Assembly (NCBI GenBank): GCA_015039315.1
Contig: WIDE01000026.1
Span: forward strand, 359,574 to 423,573
Origin: Clavulina sp. PMI_390
Lineage: Eukaryota > Basidiomycota > Agaricomycetes > Cantharellales > Hydnaceae
Direction of reading: 5' to 3'
DNA length: 64,000 bases
The notes beneath the pieces were generated by a model. It searched no databases, was not told where the DNA came from, and saw only the letters and a list, made by a program, of their open reading frames with translations. Positions 1-11,112 of the stretch are shown piece by piece (position 1 is the stretch's first letter; each line of letters opens with the position of its first letter). Both the position numbers and the translations under genes were made by a program.

Positions 1-2
1 CT

Positions 3-89
3 TTGATATGGAGAGTGTTAGTTCTGCTTCTACTCTCGGCCCTGTTCTTTGGCGTCACTCAATTCTTGGGCACCAAAGCTGTTAGTTAA
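3..89 (+). CDS. Possible 3' end of a gene entering from the left (C-terminal membrane helix)
   Basis: The frame starting at base 3 is open to a TAA at 87-89. It encodes a hydrophobic stretch (WRVLVLLLLSALFFGV) followed by a short polar tail ending in KAVS. This would be the last exon or exon end of a tail-anchored or multi-span membrane protein transcribed toward clathrin, which makes the two genes convergent. Only 28 residues are visible and no family can be named. The second frame is also open to a TAG at 84-86 but looks less protein-like. It may be chance. Confidence 0.3.
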   Translation: MIWRVLVLLLLSALFFGVTQFLGTKAVS

Positions 90-372
90 ATATCATGTGC
101 AGCACTCCTCCGTCTGTCCTGTTGCATTATAGATGCTTCTATGTGTTCGCATTCCTTCTACTACCTTTAAGGTGCTGCAGTGGTGTGCTCATCCAATAAC
201 CAAACAACTCAGGTCACACGATTGGAAGAGTGGGAAATCCGATACATAGAGTGGAATGCGGAGAGTGGTGGATTACAGTGGGAGGACGGCAAAGGATATA
301 GGCAATGATGATATCATAAACAAGGTAAAGGAGAATCGAGTCCATGTGTGAATGACGAAAGCCCAACGAACC

Positions 373-3300
373 CTAGAAACCGAACTGGAAAAGCACAACC
401 GTCAGAAGAGCGTTTCAATTGGAAAACTTGAAGCGAGAACGTACCGCTCCTGACGCCCCATTAGTATAGATTGGTGGCATTGGAGAAGGAGCAGTTCCCA
501 TGGCCCCTTGTGTTAACAGCAAGGTACCGAAACCGCCAGGGTTGATGATTGGCTGCTCCGACTCGGCCTGTTCCTTCGCAGTATCCTTCTTCGCGCGTTC
601 CTTAACCTCCTTCTCCAGGGTAGCAATCTGAACAGAGTGGAACGCGGTGATACAAACGCTCAGCTTCTGGTGGAGGTCATTTTATGAGCGAATTCGTACC
701 TTGTCGAGCATCGACCGTTGACTCTGGATACGATATGGCATGTAGAAGTCGTTAAGCCCATGCTGCCATGAAAGATCCATTACCACATCTGGTCGCAGCA
801 GGTCGAAGCAAACGTATAGCATTGCTGCAAAGCACTCCCTGTTGCCAATGACGACGAAGTACGTGAGGAGATCCTCGGCGACATCGATCGAGTTGGATGT
901 GGCAGCAGTGATGATAGCATCCTTGAAGAGCTTGTCCTCCTTTGAGAGAGCGATAGAGGTATCCCATCGGGAATTTTTCTATTCGAAAATGCTTGATGTT
1001 AGAACAAAATGAAAGGGGTAGCTAGGAGTGTTCAAGACCTTGTACAAGTGTGCGGCCAGCCGACGGAATTCCAATACAGGATGCTTCTCGAGTTTCTTGG
1101 CGAGAGCGATAGGGTCATAACGATCGAAGCTGTCAATAGAGTCTCGTAAGGTGTTGTAGTCTTCCTCATCAATAAGGATGCTGTTGTAGGCGTCGTTCAC
1201 AGCTTCGATGTTGAGCTGATAGTGGAGAAGATGAGCAAGAAATATGAATCACGGTGTCTCATGGACGTACATGTTGGACAGCAACCAAGTAGGGCTTGAT
1301 AAGGGGCAAGTTGTCGTTTCCGGAGGCATTGAACATTCGCACAACACGTGTGTGGTCGATTCGTGGAGAGAGAACAGTGAGAAGGTCGGTGAGAAGGAGG
1401 GGCTGTTCCTCAAGGTAGAAGCTGAGGGCTTTGTAGTAGCTGGATAATGGTAAAGCGGTCAGCCCCCGAAAGGAAATATCCTCGCAAGCTCACTAACATC
1501 TCGAGGTTTGCAACCTTGACAATGGTATCCTTGAACTGGTTGTGATCCCAGGCGTCTGCTGCCCGTTCCATGATAGCCAAAGCAGCGTTGTCCTGCAGTA
1601 GAACGAGAAACGGTTCAATAGGGATCGAGTAATTGGCTGCGTGACCCAAACTTACGTATTCATCATACTTGATGTACAGATACACGAGCTCCGCCCAGAG
1701 ATGAGCCTTCTCTGCGGATTTGATGACCTGACATAATCTCATGAGATGGATCTCGGTAAACTGGATGTGCCTAACATACCTTGGGAATGTTGATGCGAGA
1801 GACGAAGAGCTTGAGGTGTTCCATGACTAAACAAACTAAGCGTTAGTGGTGCCTTGGATTTCGCCGGCCTTATGACATACGTTTTTCGGGCTTGTACTTG
1901 CTATAGAGAGTGGAAAGCTCCGTGAAGATACCCATCTGCGAGATTCAGAAGTTAGTAATGAGCGTTGAGCACACATAGAGAACACTTACGTGAGCACGTT
2001 CCAAGCTCAAACCAGCCTCAAGCAGTGCCATGATCTCATCGAAATACCCTAGCCTCTCATACATGCGAATCACGGCAGGGAGCTCCTCCTGTAGTAGAAT
2101 TAGTGCTGGCCACACCATTTCTTTGAGCTACGACTTACAGCATGGACGATAACGTTCAAACCACAAATCTGAGCAAGGCGGAACTCGGCCTTCTCGATAC
2201 AAGCACGGTGGACCTGCTTCCAGACCCTATGTTTGAGAAATGTGAGTGGTTGGGTGGATTATAACACCGAAGTCGACACAACGTACTCGGTGTTGCCGGC
2301 TTTGCGTGCGCTTTCAACAGCAGCCTGGCTCTCTCCAAGATAAATGAGAGTGGTGGCAAGACGTGCCCAGTTCGAGATGCTGGTGAACAGGAGCTTAGAG
2401 GCCTGGTACAACTCGTCATTGAAGCACTTCTCGCCAACGTCGAGGATGTCAGCGACATTGGTCATGCCGAGGAAGTCTTCCATGTCGTGAAGCCGGTCGG
2501 TCTTTGCGTAGGCATAAGCGAGCTCAGTGTCAATCTTGGGCTCGCGCAGCGTTTTGCGGGCCATCTGCAGGAAGCGAACAAGATCATCTTGCTTGCCGGC
2601 ACGGTTGGCAATCTCGATAACCTCGAGGTAGTTTGTAGGATCCTGAGCCTTGATGTACGAATCTGAAGACGGGATGAGACAAGCTTATGGAGAAATTAAA
2701 ATACATAGGACATACCGATTGAATCCTTGATACGGAGGCCATCAAGCTGAGCCTTGGCGAGACGACTCCAGACCTCGGGCTTGTCAACCTTATGGGCGTA
2801 GTCCAAACCGCGCTCAATGCTGACGATGTGCTCAACAAGGATGCTCATGGCGAGGGCATGCTCATTATACTTCTTGTAGATGGTGAAGGCCTCCTCGTAA
2901 AGACCATGCTCGGTGGCAATGCGAGCGATCTCCAGGTGGTCGTAGTTCTCGAGCTTATTGATATAGCCATCAACCTTCGCCTTGTGCGAGCGAATAGCAG
3001 TAAGCAAGAGGAGCTTCTGCAGATTCTTGTTGTCGCTGAAGGGTGAGGGCTCCAAGACAATCTTCTCGAGCATCTCAATGAGAGGAATAGGAAGGTCAGC
3101 CTCCATGAAGGCACGGACAGTCGCAGAAACATCATCGGGGTCGGTGGACTCCGGAACAGCGGTGGCGACAACCTGGTCAACGAGCTGGCGGCGATGATCG
3201 TTGCCGGGATCGAGGACCTGACGCCAAAGCTCCAAGCGCCTGCGCTTCACGAGGTAGCGAGCTTGCTGCTTGAACATCGAGTTGTCGTTTGTGATGGAGA

Positions 3301-6300
3301 TAAGCTCTTCATCGCAGAAGCCCTTGGCGTACGCGATGTAAGCAAGAGAGGGATCACGCTTCTCGCAGTACTTGCCGACAACAAGAGGTTCGTACAACTA
3401 GAGAGGCAAGTGTCAGTGTCGTAATATATAAAGCTGATAGCGTATTTAGGCTCACGTTGTTCTCGGTAAGGAAGGCCTGGGGGTTGCTGTTGCTGTCAAT
3501 CAGGATCTTGGCAAGAGCGTTGTATAGAGCAGGATCTTGTAGCCCGCTAGCCACCTTGGCTTCAACCCATGGCAGGATGATCTTAAGACGGTTGCGCTTC
3601 TCCACTTCCTCCACAAGCTCCTCGATCGGGAATACACCAACCACTGACGCGAGCAGGCTCTTGATTGTCTGCTCCTCGCAATCGACGTCGAGCAGACCAC
3701 CGATCACCTGTGGTGTACGTGCGGAGTTGACGCGCTGGACGTAGACCTCAATGAACTTGATCAGACCGTTCTGATAGAGGTAAAGTACGAGGTCGTGCAC
3801 GAAGTCGAAGCGATCACAAACGATGATGAGCGGGAGTTGATCGGAGAGCTTAGCCTCCTTGAGGAAGTTCTTGACTTTCTCGGGGTTGTAGTAGTTGCTC
3901 TCGCGGCAAAGACGCTCAACTTCGCGGATCTGACCAGTTCGGGTCGCAGCCTGGATGTACTTGTAGTGGACCTCGGGATCTTGGCTGAGGTTGACCACGG
4001 AGCCAAGGTAGTAGTAGAGACCTAATAAAGCACAGTTAGTAACTCACGGCGGAATCACAGGTTCTTCATAACGCACCTTCGAAGCTCTTGAACGACTCAA
4101 ACATCTCGATGAGCTTGACGGGGCCCAAGATATCAGAGTACTTGGTCGCAATTTGGACCACAACCTGGAGGTTCTCCCGGATGTTGACACGAAGCATTTC
4201 ATTCATGCATGCGAATGACTGATCAGCGGTTAGACGGCTGAAGTAGGTGACGAGCCACTATTATGATGATGCGATCAGTAAACCGCACCAGTCAGGATTC
4301 TCGAACGATGATACTCACCTCGACATTGAGAACCTTTGAGTGAACGACAACACGCTTGATATCTGCAAGGTCCTCGTAGTGTTCCAATGCCTATACAAGT
4401 AATTAGACCCTAGAAAGACATTGCTAAGCGGTAAAAAGAGAACTCACTCGCTGTAGCAGGCCGGCCTTCTCGCAGAGGTTCGCGATTCTCGGTCTGTCGT
4501 AATGAGTGAACATCTCGTTGCCAAGGATGGCATCAGCAACCTGTGGCGCATGGACAAGGTTCATCTCCAAAAGTCTGGTCTGGAGATGGGCCTGTTCAGG
4601 CTTGTTATCCTTGAGAGCATCGAGGAGGAACGAGGTCGCCTGCTGGATCATGTTCTGGGACATGAAGATGTCTACGACACGCTCAACGTCAACAAGTGGC
4701 CCGTTCTCGTCATTCACGAGCTGAGAAGCGAACTCAGCACCCTTCTCGGGGTTCACTCGCATGATATGCTGGAGGAGGGTGGTGTAATCGGGAGTGTAGT
4801 TGACCTTCTTGGCATACAGCACAATCTTCTCAAATTGGCCGGTCTCAGCGAAGCATGCGACAACCTTGTTCGGGACGTTGGCACGGAGGTAGACTGAGAG
4901 AGCGAGGGTCATATCATGGAGGCGAACGATATCACCAAGCTCTTCGGTGCACTCGAGCTTGTTCTCCTTGAGCCATTTCTCGAGCAGCTGCTTGCGGCCT
5001 TGAGCAAGCACGGGGCGCGCGAGTTCAAGCGACTCGTGCTTGTTGAGTTCACCTTTCTCAAGGAGAATGCCGAAGTACTGGAGAATCGGCGACAGGGTAC
5101 CGGGCTGAACGGGGACTTGCTTGAACTGCTCAATGGTCTGGGGAGTTCTGAGGATACCCTGTTGGTTGCAAAAATCACATAATCTCAGATAAAAATACCC
5201 TTGTCATGCTCGTAAAATCAATGACGTACCCTTGGCGAGTTGGCAGCAATCTTGGCAGCCTCTGCATATTGACCAGTGCCGAACAGCTGGTTATACTGCT
5301 GCACATACAAGTCATCGGCGCCAGGGAGATTAGCTCGGCTTGCGAGCTTGACAGCGAGCTCAGTGTTGCTGAGGACATTGAGGATGTATGGGATAATAGT
5401 TTGCTCATCCACGCTGACACTGAGGACCTGCCCACGCTTGTTGACGCCTATAATACCATTTGATGCTTCGTGTTCGGCAGTGACGAAGATGGTCTCCCCA
5501 GAGATACGGTTCATGTAGAGACATGTGCCGGATTCGAGGTCATACAGATGGATAAACCCGTACTTGGTGACGAGATAAATGATGCCGTGCTTCTTGGAGA
5601 CTTGCATGGCCACCGGGAAGTCGTTCGGCGCCTCCTGGGGGAAGAAAACGTCGACGGCCTTCTTGGCGAAGGCCGGGTTCGCAGCGTTGTGATCAATCTC
5701 GACGATGTGAAGCTAAAAGCAACAAAAAGCATCAGACAACGGGCTTCTATGTGACAGGGGAGGTATCAGCGCTTTACATACCTTAGCGCCCTGTGCTGTT
5801 CGGACCGAGAATGTGAACAGGCTTGTCGGAGCTGGCGCACCATCCAGTTTCAGCTGCGCAAAAGACGCAGCATGACCCTCAATAGGCTGACTCACGCCTC
5901 GCTCACGGCTGTACAGCTGCATGGCACCCTTGACCTTGAACGCAGCGGGGTTGGCAGTGTTGCCCGAAATACCAACAAGCACTAGCCATTTCTCGTCGGC
6001 TGAAGCGCGATAGTTGATAATTTGGGCCCCAGCGAGGGTAGCATGTCGGTCAAAGACTTTTACAGGGGCAGAGGTGGGATCGTCGATTGCCCAATGGAAC
6101 ACCGCGGTGTCGGAAACGATACCAATGGTGGTGTCTGAAATCCATTTCCAGAAAACAACATCCTCGCTGTTCAAATGAGACTTTACTTTCGACTTGGTCT
6201 CAATGTTGAAAATTTGGAGCTGTCGTGATGCTGTGTGGAGGTAGTGAAACAGAGGTTGTCAAGCTGAAGTCACAGTTGATGGGTATTAGGGGAAGGACAC

Positions 6301-6635
6301 ACCTCGTAGCGCAATAATCTTCTGCTTGGGGTGCATGATGGCCGAGTCGGCCGTAATTGGTCGTCGCATCACGTTGTTGGCGTCTGCGAGGTCGATGATG
6401 ACGACCTGGCTCTGTTCACCAACTTTCTCTTGAACACAGATGAAGTGGTCGGACTCGAGCGTTAATGTCTGCACCAGGTTACGTTAGAATACGACCTAAG
6501 TGGGGGCTTCGACGAAATACCGCGGTGCCAGCGGGCTACGTCGTCTGAACGCACCTGAAAGGATATCGACGCGGGCTGGACATTGACCGAGGAAAGTTGG
6601 AGGTGTTCGGCAAACGTGATAGGTCTGTCCGCCAT
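373..6635 (-). CDS. CHC1: Clathrin heavy chain, many short introns
   Basis: Triskelion-forming coat protein of vesicles at the trans-Golgi, endosomes and plasma membrane. The chosen ATG (6635-6633) opens [18 protein letters not shown], the conserved start of the N-terminal beta-propeller. The first intron follows FQ, and the propeller continues with [15 protein letters not shown]. Exons down to about 5.2 kb give the propeller and linker; the rest encode the alpha-solenoid legs with clathrin repeats (for example [20 protein letters not shown] and [20 protein letters not shown]). The C-terminus holds the trimerisation region and a proline/glycine-rich tail. Two ends are possible: reading through to TGA at 417-415, or splicing a 60-nt intron (444-385, donor GTACGT, acceptor TTTTCCAG) to finish ...GAFGF with TAG at 375-373. 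The short Gly/Phe end fits fungal clathrins better. Single copy, no disruption seen. Confidence 0.95.
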
Positions 6636-6985
6636 TTTGATAGGTTAAACGACCCTAGCAAGTGTGCAGAGCGTGTGGAGGAGGAGCGCGGTGCTGCGCG
6701 AGGTTTTCAGAGGGCTTTGGGTGTTGCGTGTAGAGGTCACGTGATCACCCAAATTTATGGTAATGTTGGCCAGAAACAACATAGAGAGAGCAGGCACCTT
6801 TTTCGGACAAACCCCTATCCCACAAAGCAGTACAATAGACTTTCAATAGCATTGCATAGTATCATACAGAGAAGAATTATAGGTTTATACTTATGAATAT
6901 CTACATACACCTGAATAATCACCCAACGAGACATACAAGGAGGGCTACCGTTTATCATTATAACCAAAAAGGGACCATGCAAACT
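6636..6985. promoter_or_regulatory. Clathrin promoter region with CACGTG box
   Basis: About 350 bases lie between the clathrin start and the stop of the next minus-strand gene. A CACGTG palindrome at 6738-6743 (context GGTCACGTGATCACC) sits roughly 100 nt upstream of the clathrin ATG. This is the core site of bHLH factors of the Cbf1/Pho4 type. The same hexamer recurs in other promoters of this window. No gene seen here. Confidence 0.5.
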
Positions 6986-8507
6986 CTAAATTTCCCATGC
7001 ACGAACGTGGAGATCAAAGTCGACTGGGATTGACTCCATGACCCACATCCAATCAGAATCTGGCTGGCAGATGGGATCCATAGACATGAGCGCCACAGGG
7101 TCGGACGAGACATGCAGTACTGGACCAGCAGGCCCATTGCTAGAGTCGGAGCTAGAGCTAGAGCTGAAGGTATCGTCGTTATCCTGAGCCGTTTCTGCTT
7201 GGTCGACCAGAACTATTGGGGTGGGTTCAGTGGAAGGCTTTCGTACTAACGATCTGTCAAGAGGAACCCGAGTCCATACACGACGCAGCATGTCGCTGCT
7301 AAAGGTGATGCGACGAAGGGTACAGCAGTTTTTAGCGAAAGCAAGCACGAAATTTGTGACCCATTCCACGTCAATGGTGAGGTCGTAGGTGAGGCTGCAC
7401 CACTCGAAGCATTCCAATATGGGTAGCATCTTGAGTGGTGGGGCGAGCGCCTCATAGTCAGGAGAGAAATAGGATGATATTTTGAGGGAGTAAACGGAGG
7501 GAAGGGAGATATGATAGATGATGGACATCACGAGAGGGTAATGGTAGGTGTCCTCGAGTAGATATTCCATGTCCATCCACACATTACGTGCTGCAGTGCG
7601 TGAACTTTCGCGCAACAGTTCTTCTCGCCGAGCGGATGAGTGGAGATAGTACTGGGGATAAAGATCCTGTATGCCTTGCGTCACCGATGAGCCAGGAATA
7701 TAGAGGGTATCCAACGAGCGGTCCTCAAGGAAGGGCCGAGCATATTGATTTGGACCACGGAATCGCTTGAGGTTTGGCAAGAGGGTGTTGGGCTGGGGTT
7801 TCCACGTATTTTTGCCCTTGATCCGATGCCAGTATGCTTCTGTGATCTCGTACTCTGTGATAGAGGGTTGTGATTGGAGGAAGGGGTGGATGTGGTCAAG
7901 AATAGAGATCATGGTATGGAAGGTAGTAAGGCGGAACGGCCAGCTCCGACCATTTGGTGGTTTCGCCAGCACTTCACCCAACTGCTGTTGATGCTCACAT
8001 TCAAGTGTTAGCTTGGTGAGATTGGGCATGGAACCAAGCGCCTGGGCTAGACGTCTGATGTGGATTCCGGAAAGGCGGTGAAATAGGGACACCGAACCCA
8101 GACGAGCAGTAAAGGTTCCAATGGACCTAGACCGCTCAGGATCACGGCAAATGGCGTGACAGGCTGTCGCCAGCTCGCGGCGGCGGCGACGCCTTGACCC
8201 ACAATAAGGGTGGAACTCGAAGGACTCTGGAAATGTTTGTAAAAGCGATAGCACAACAGCAGACATATGTTAGATATATTCGATGGAATGAATCGCAATG
8301 CTTACTCCAGAGCAATGGATTCACAAAGCGGTAGAAATTTTGGTTCACACAAGCCAATGCCTTGAGGTCATAGCTTGACAACAAATGAAGGATGATGTTC
8401 AAGATATCCAGAGGTATGAGGTTCTCCACACTGGTAACAAGTGAGCGGGCTTGTCCAGTCCCACCGCCTCCAGAGAGACTTTCAGGAGTGGACGCGTGTT
8501 GACCCAT
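6986..8507 (-). CDS. F-box-like protein (two exons, 480 aa)
   Basis: Exon 1 is 8507-8306 and exon 2 is 8226-6986. The intron (8305-8227) has donor GTAAGC and acceptor TTTCCAG, and joins ...NPLLW to KSFEFHPYC in frame. Residues about 30-68 form a degenerate F-box-like helix bundle (LIPLDILNIILHLLSSYDLK, then NQNFYRFVNPLLW). The remainder is a weak leucine-rich solenoid. F-box proteins usually recruit substrates to SCF ubiquitin ligases through Skp1; the partner is unknown here. It shares organisation with the gene at 48.8-50.4 kb: an MGQ start, PLDI(L/I) box, N-rich motif before LW, then a basic run and an RSLDT motif. The C-terminal part contains a serine run and an acidic patch. It is transcribed divergently from the next F-box gene. 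Confidence 0.8.
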
Positions 8508-9122
8508 CGTGTGTTATGGGGACAAGAAATTGTGTCCAAAGACAATATGCGTCGGTTATATCAAGAGTGTTTGAGAGCTCAATCGCTATGGCAGTGGGAA
8601 ATAGTACGAGTCATTGGAAAGTTGAGGCACAGGTTGGCTGTGTTGAGCTTTTCAGGGACACGTGCGGCAGTGTGGAAGGTGATGTGTCACGCTGCGCCTA
8701 CAACTGGCGGTGCGCGTTTTGGTTTTCGAGAGAATCAGCACTGGCAGCGACCCCTCATCAACTTGCGGAAGAAAATGGGAGCAGCTTTCCGATGCCGAGT
8801 TTACCCAACCATGCTATGGTAACAAAGTCGCACGCTTCTCAGCTGGCAATTGCGCTTTTCTCGGGATGAAATGCACATTCTCCTTGGTTTGACCTTCACG
8901 ATAAGCAAGTGGCACTCTATAGATTCCTGCTCGCTCTCCCTTCGCCTGTCCTGAGCTGGCGCACTGTCGCTCATCGATCGCTACCATACTGCGTTTCCCA
9001 CCAAGCACGAGCTTCTGTGATTTCACTCTAAAACAGCCTGTGGAGAACTTGTAAGGATGAAACTGCTTCATAAGGAATAGAAGACAATCCTAACTCTCAA
9101 TCCAAATTGACTTCTAAGTCCT
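8508..9122. other. Divergent intergenic region between two F-box-like genes
   Basis: This 615-base gap separates the start codons of two oppositely transcribed F-box-like genes and should hold both promoters. Short open frames here have no recognisable protein character. I see no clear TATA box or repeat. Confidence 0.5.
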
Positions 9123-10517
9123 ATGCTTCGGGAAGCCGGGACTACAATTCAGATTCAGTCCGAGGACGCCGAGGCCGAGCATGAGCGTCAGGAACATCGA
9201 GCCATGTCGCCGATCCATTACCTGCCTGTGGAGCTTCTTGGGAAGATCCTAGCCCACGGCCATGAACAAGTAAAACTGATCCCTCGTGCCCTTGCGCGTT
9301 ATCTTGCCTCCATCGTTGCCGTATGCAGACACTGGAACTGGGCCGCTTCATCCCATGCAGCCCTCTGGACTACAATGTATTATTCATGGGACCCAGATAT
9401 CTTTGAGGCAAAGCAGCTTCAGCTCATGATAGATGGCCCAAAACATTTCCGCCGAAGACTCGCAGGCCCAGCGTCACGAGGGCAGCTGGATATTACGCTC
9501 CAGTTACAGACTGCAGCAGGAGCTGTGCAATGGCCGACGTTTGCTGAAACTCTGGCTGAGCACTCGGCACGGTGTCGATCGTTATCATTGACTTTCAACA
9601 CTCAATCCGAGGCCCAAAAGGCGCTTCAGGAACTCTGGGCTCACCCCTTCACGTCACTTCAGCAACTGGATGTCATGGTCCTGGAGTTACATGGACGAGA
9701 GTCCTTCAATCGCATTCTTCTTCCCTTCCCAGAGCCTAATGGACACACTTGGCATCCCCACTCAATAGGGGTATTTGGATTTAGCTTCATATCCTTCAGT
9801 GCGATAGCCTTGGACCGACTCACAGAAGTCAAATTCGACCTTTTGAGGGAATCGGATGTGAGCAGGTTGATGTCGTTGTTATGCTCAGCGCCTCACATTC
9901 GACACCTGGATATAACCATCCCCGATGTGCGTGACGCGGGCAGTAATCTTCGGCTCTCCTCCCCCCTATACCTGCCAAGCCTGCATACGCTCACTCTATG
10001 TGGGAAGGGCTACCTCAACTTACCCACTCCTCAATCAAGCCCCGACTTCGCCGTTGATGAAGATGGTCAAGAATCCATTGAGCTTCCGAAGCTTTGCCAC
10101 CTCACAATCAGAGGGATCTCCCACCCTAATCCACCCCTCATCCAAGATGTTGTGTCTCACTTTGACTCGCTGAGCACGCTGGAGGTGCAGCACCTTGGTG
10201 CCGTTAGTCATCCCATATTCGCCCTCGCTCCAGTCACGAAGCGCTGGCCCACGATGCATCTTCGTGAAGACGTCGTAGAACTTGATCTTGTGCCGTTGAA
10301 GCAATTACGAACGCTTCGAATTCGCGACGGCCTACCATATGAGACATCCGCACCCACGTTCTTAGGTGCCCTGGACGCTATGATGGATCTCCATCCTGAG
10401 CTGAAAGTAGAGCTTGATGGCACAAGCTTTCGAGCAGCTGGCAGCGTTTTGCAGGTGTTCAAATCGATCGACGTCTCCAAGAGGATCGAGGTCGTGGAGT
10501 TTGGTGGAGACAGTTAA
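9123..10517 (+). CDS. F-box-like protein, intronless (464 aa)
   Basis: A single open exon. The F-box-like segment is at about residues 30-83: IHYLPVELLGKILAHGHE, then VAVCRHWNWAASSHAALW. This is the pattern of basidiomycete F-box-like proteins, in which a buried W follows the second helix. The rest consists of irregular leucine-rich repeats (for example LPSLHTLTLCGKGYL, and LPKLCHLTIRGIS preceded by an acidic stretch), likely a substrate-binding solenoid of an SCF ligase. The next in-frame Met (MSPIHYLP, residue 28) is an alternative start that keeps the whole F-box. It is of a different subfamily from its divergent neighbour. Substrate unknown. Confidence 0.82.
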   Translation: MLREAGTTIQIQSEDAEAEHERQEHRAMSPIHYLPVELLGKILAHGHEQVKLIPRALARYLASIVAVCRHWNWAASSHAALWTTMYYSWDPDIFEAKQLQLMIDGPKHFRRRLAGPASRGQLDITLQLQTAAGAVQWPTFAETLAEHSARCRSLSLTFNTQSEAQKALQELWAHPFTSLQQLDVMVLELHGRESFNRILLPFPEPNGHTWHPHSIGVFGFSFISFSAIALDRLTEVKFDLLRESDVSRLMSLLCSAPHIRHLDITIPDVRDAGSNLRLSSPLYLPSLHTLTLCGKGYLNLPTPQSSPDFAVDEDGQESIELPKLCHLTIRGISHPNPPLIQDVVSHFDSLSTLEVQHLGAVSHPIFALAPVTKRWPTMHLREDVVELDLVPLKQLRTLRIRDGLPYETSAPTFLGALDAMMDLHPELKVELDGTSFRAAGSVLQVFKSIDVSKRIEVVEFGGDS

Positions 10518-11112
10518 CACTTATTCACCTCTTTGCTGATAGGGGAACCCACAGAAATCGCTTTATCTCATACCTCTCACAATTACTTCTTTGGCTGTAA
10601 CGAATGATTAGGCCAGAGGTGATAGTACATTGACATGAACTTGAGTGCATAGTTGCATACGGTCGTACGGCATACCCAATTTAGGTAGGAATAAGTATCT
10701 CGAACTCAGAAACGCGCAACAAAGGGCCAGGTCGGAGAGAGAAATGAAGAGAGGGTGTATGCACCGATGGGGATTGGCGCGAAGGAAATTGGTCAACAGA
10801 TGGACAGGGATTATCATCAAGCTCAGCGATGGAAGAAAATTTTGAAATTGTGGAGTGCCCGCGAGACGGAACAGTAGAAGTAATATAACGAAGCGAAAAC
10901 CAGGGTTAGGAGTCAGGGTCCTTTTCGGGTGCCGCATCTGACGATCCCGCACCAAGGCGGGCCAACCAGTTGCACAGTTCGAGGGAAAATCTACAAAGTA
11001 AATGAAATTTGTTCGTGATGAAGGATGGTCGATGACGATGGTGGTGATTAAGATCTGGACGTGACGCTGATGAGATGGAGGTGTCGCAATAGATATGATG
11101 GCAGCCAGCAAT
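10518..11112. other. Convergent intergenic region
   Basis: About 600 bases between the stop of an F-box gene (+) and the stop of the cyclin gene (-). It should contain both 3' UTRs. A 171-codon open frame on the minus strand looks like noise (no domain, irregular composition). Nothing else supported. Confidence 0.5.
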
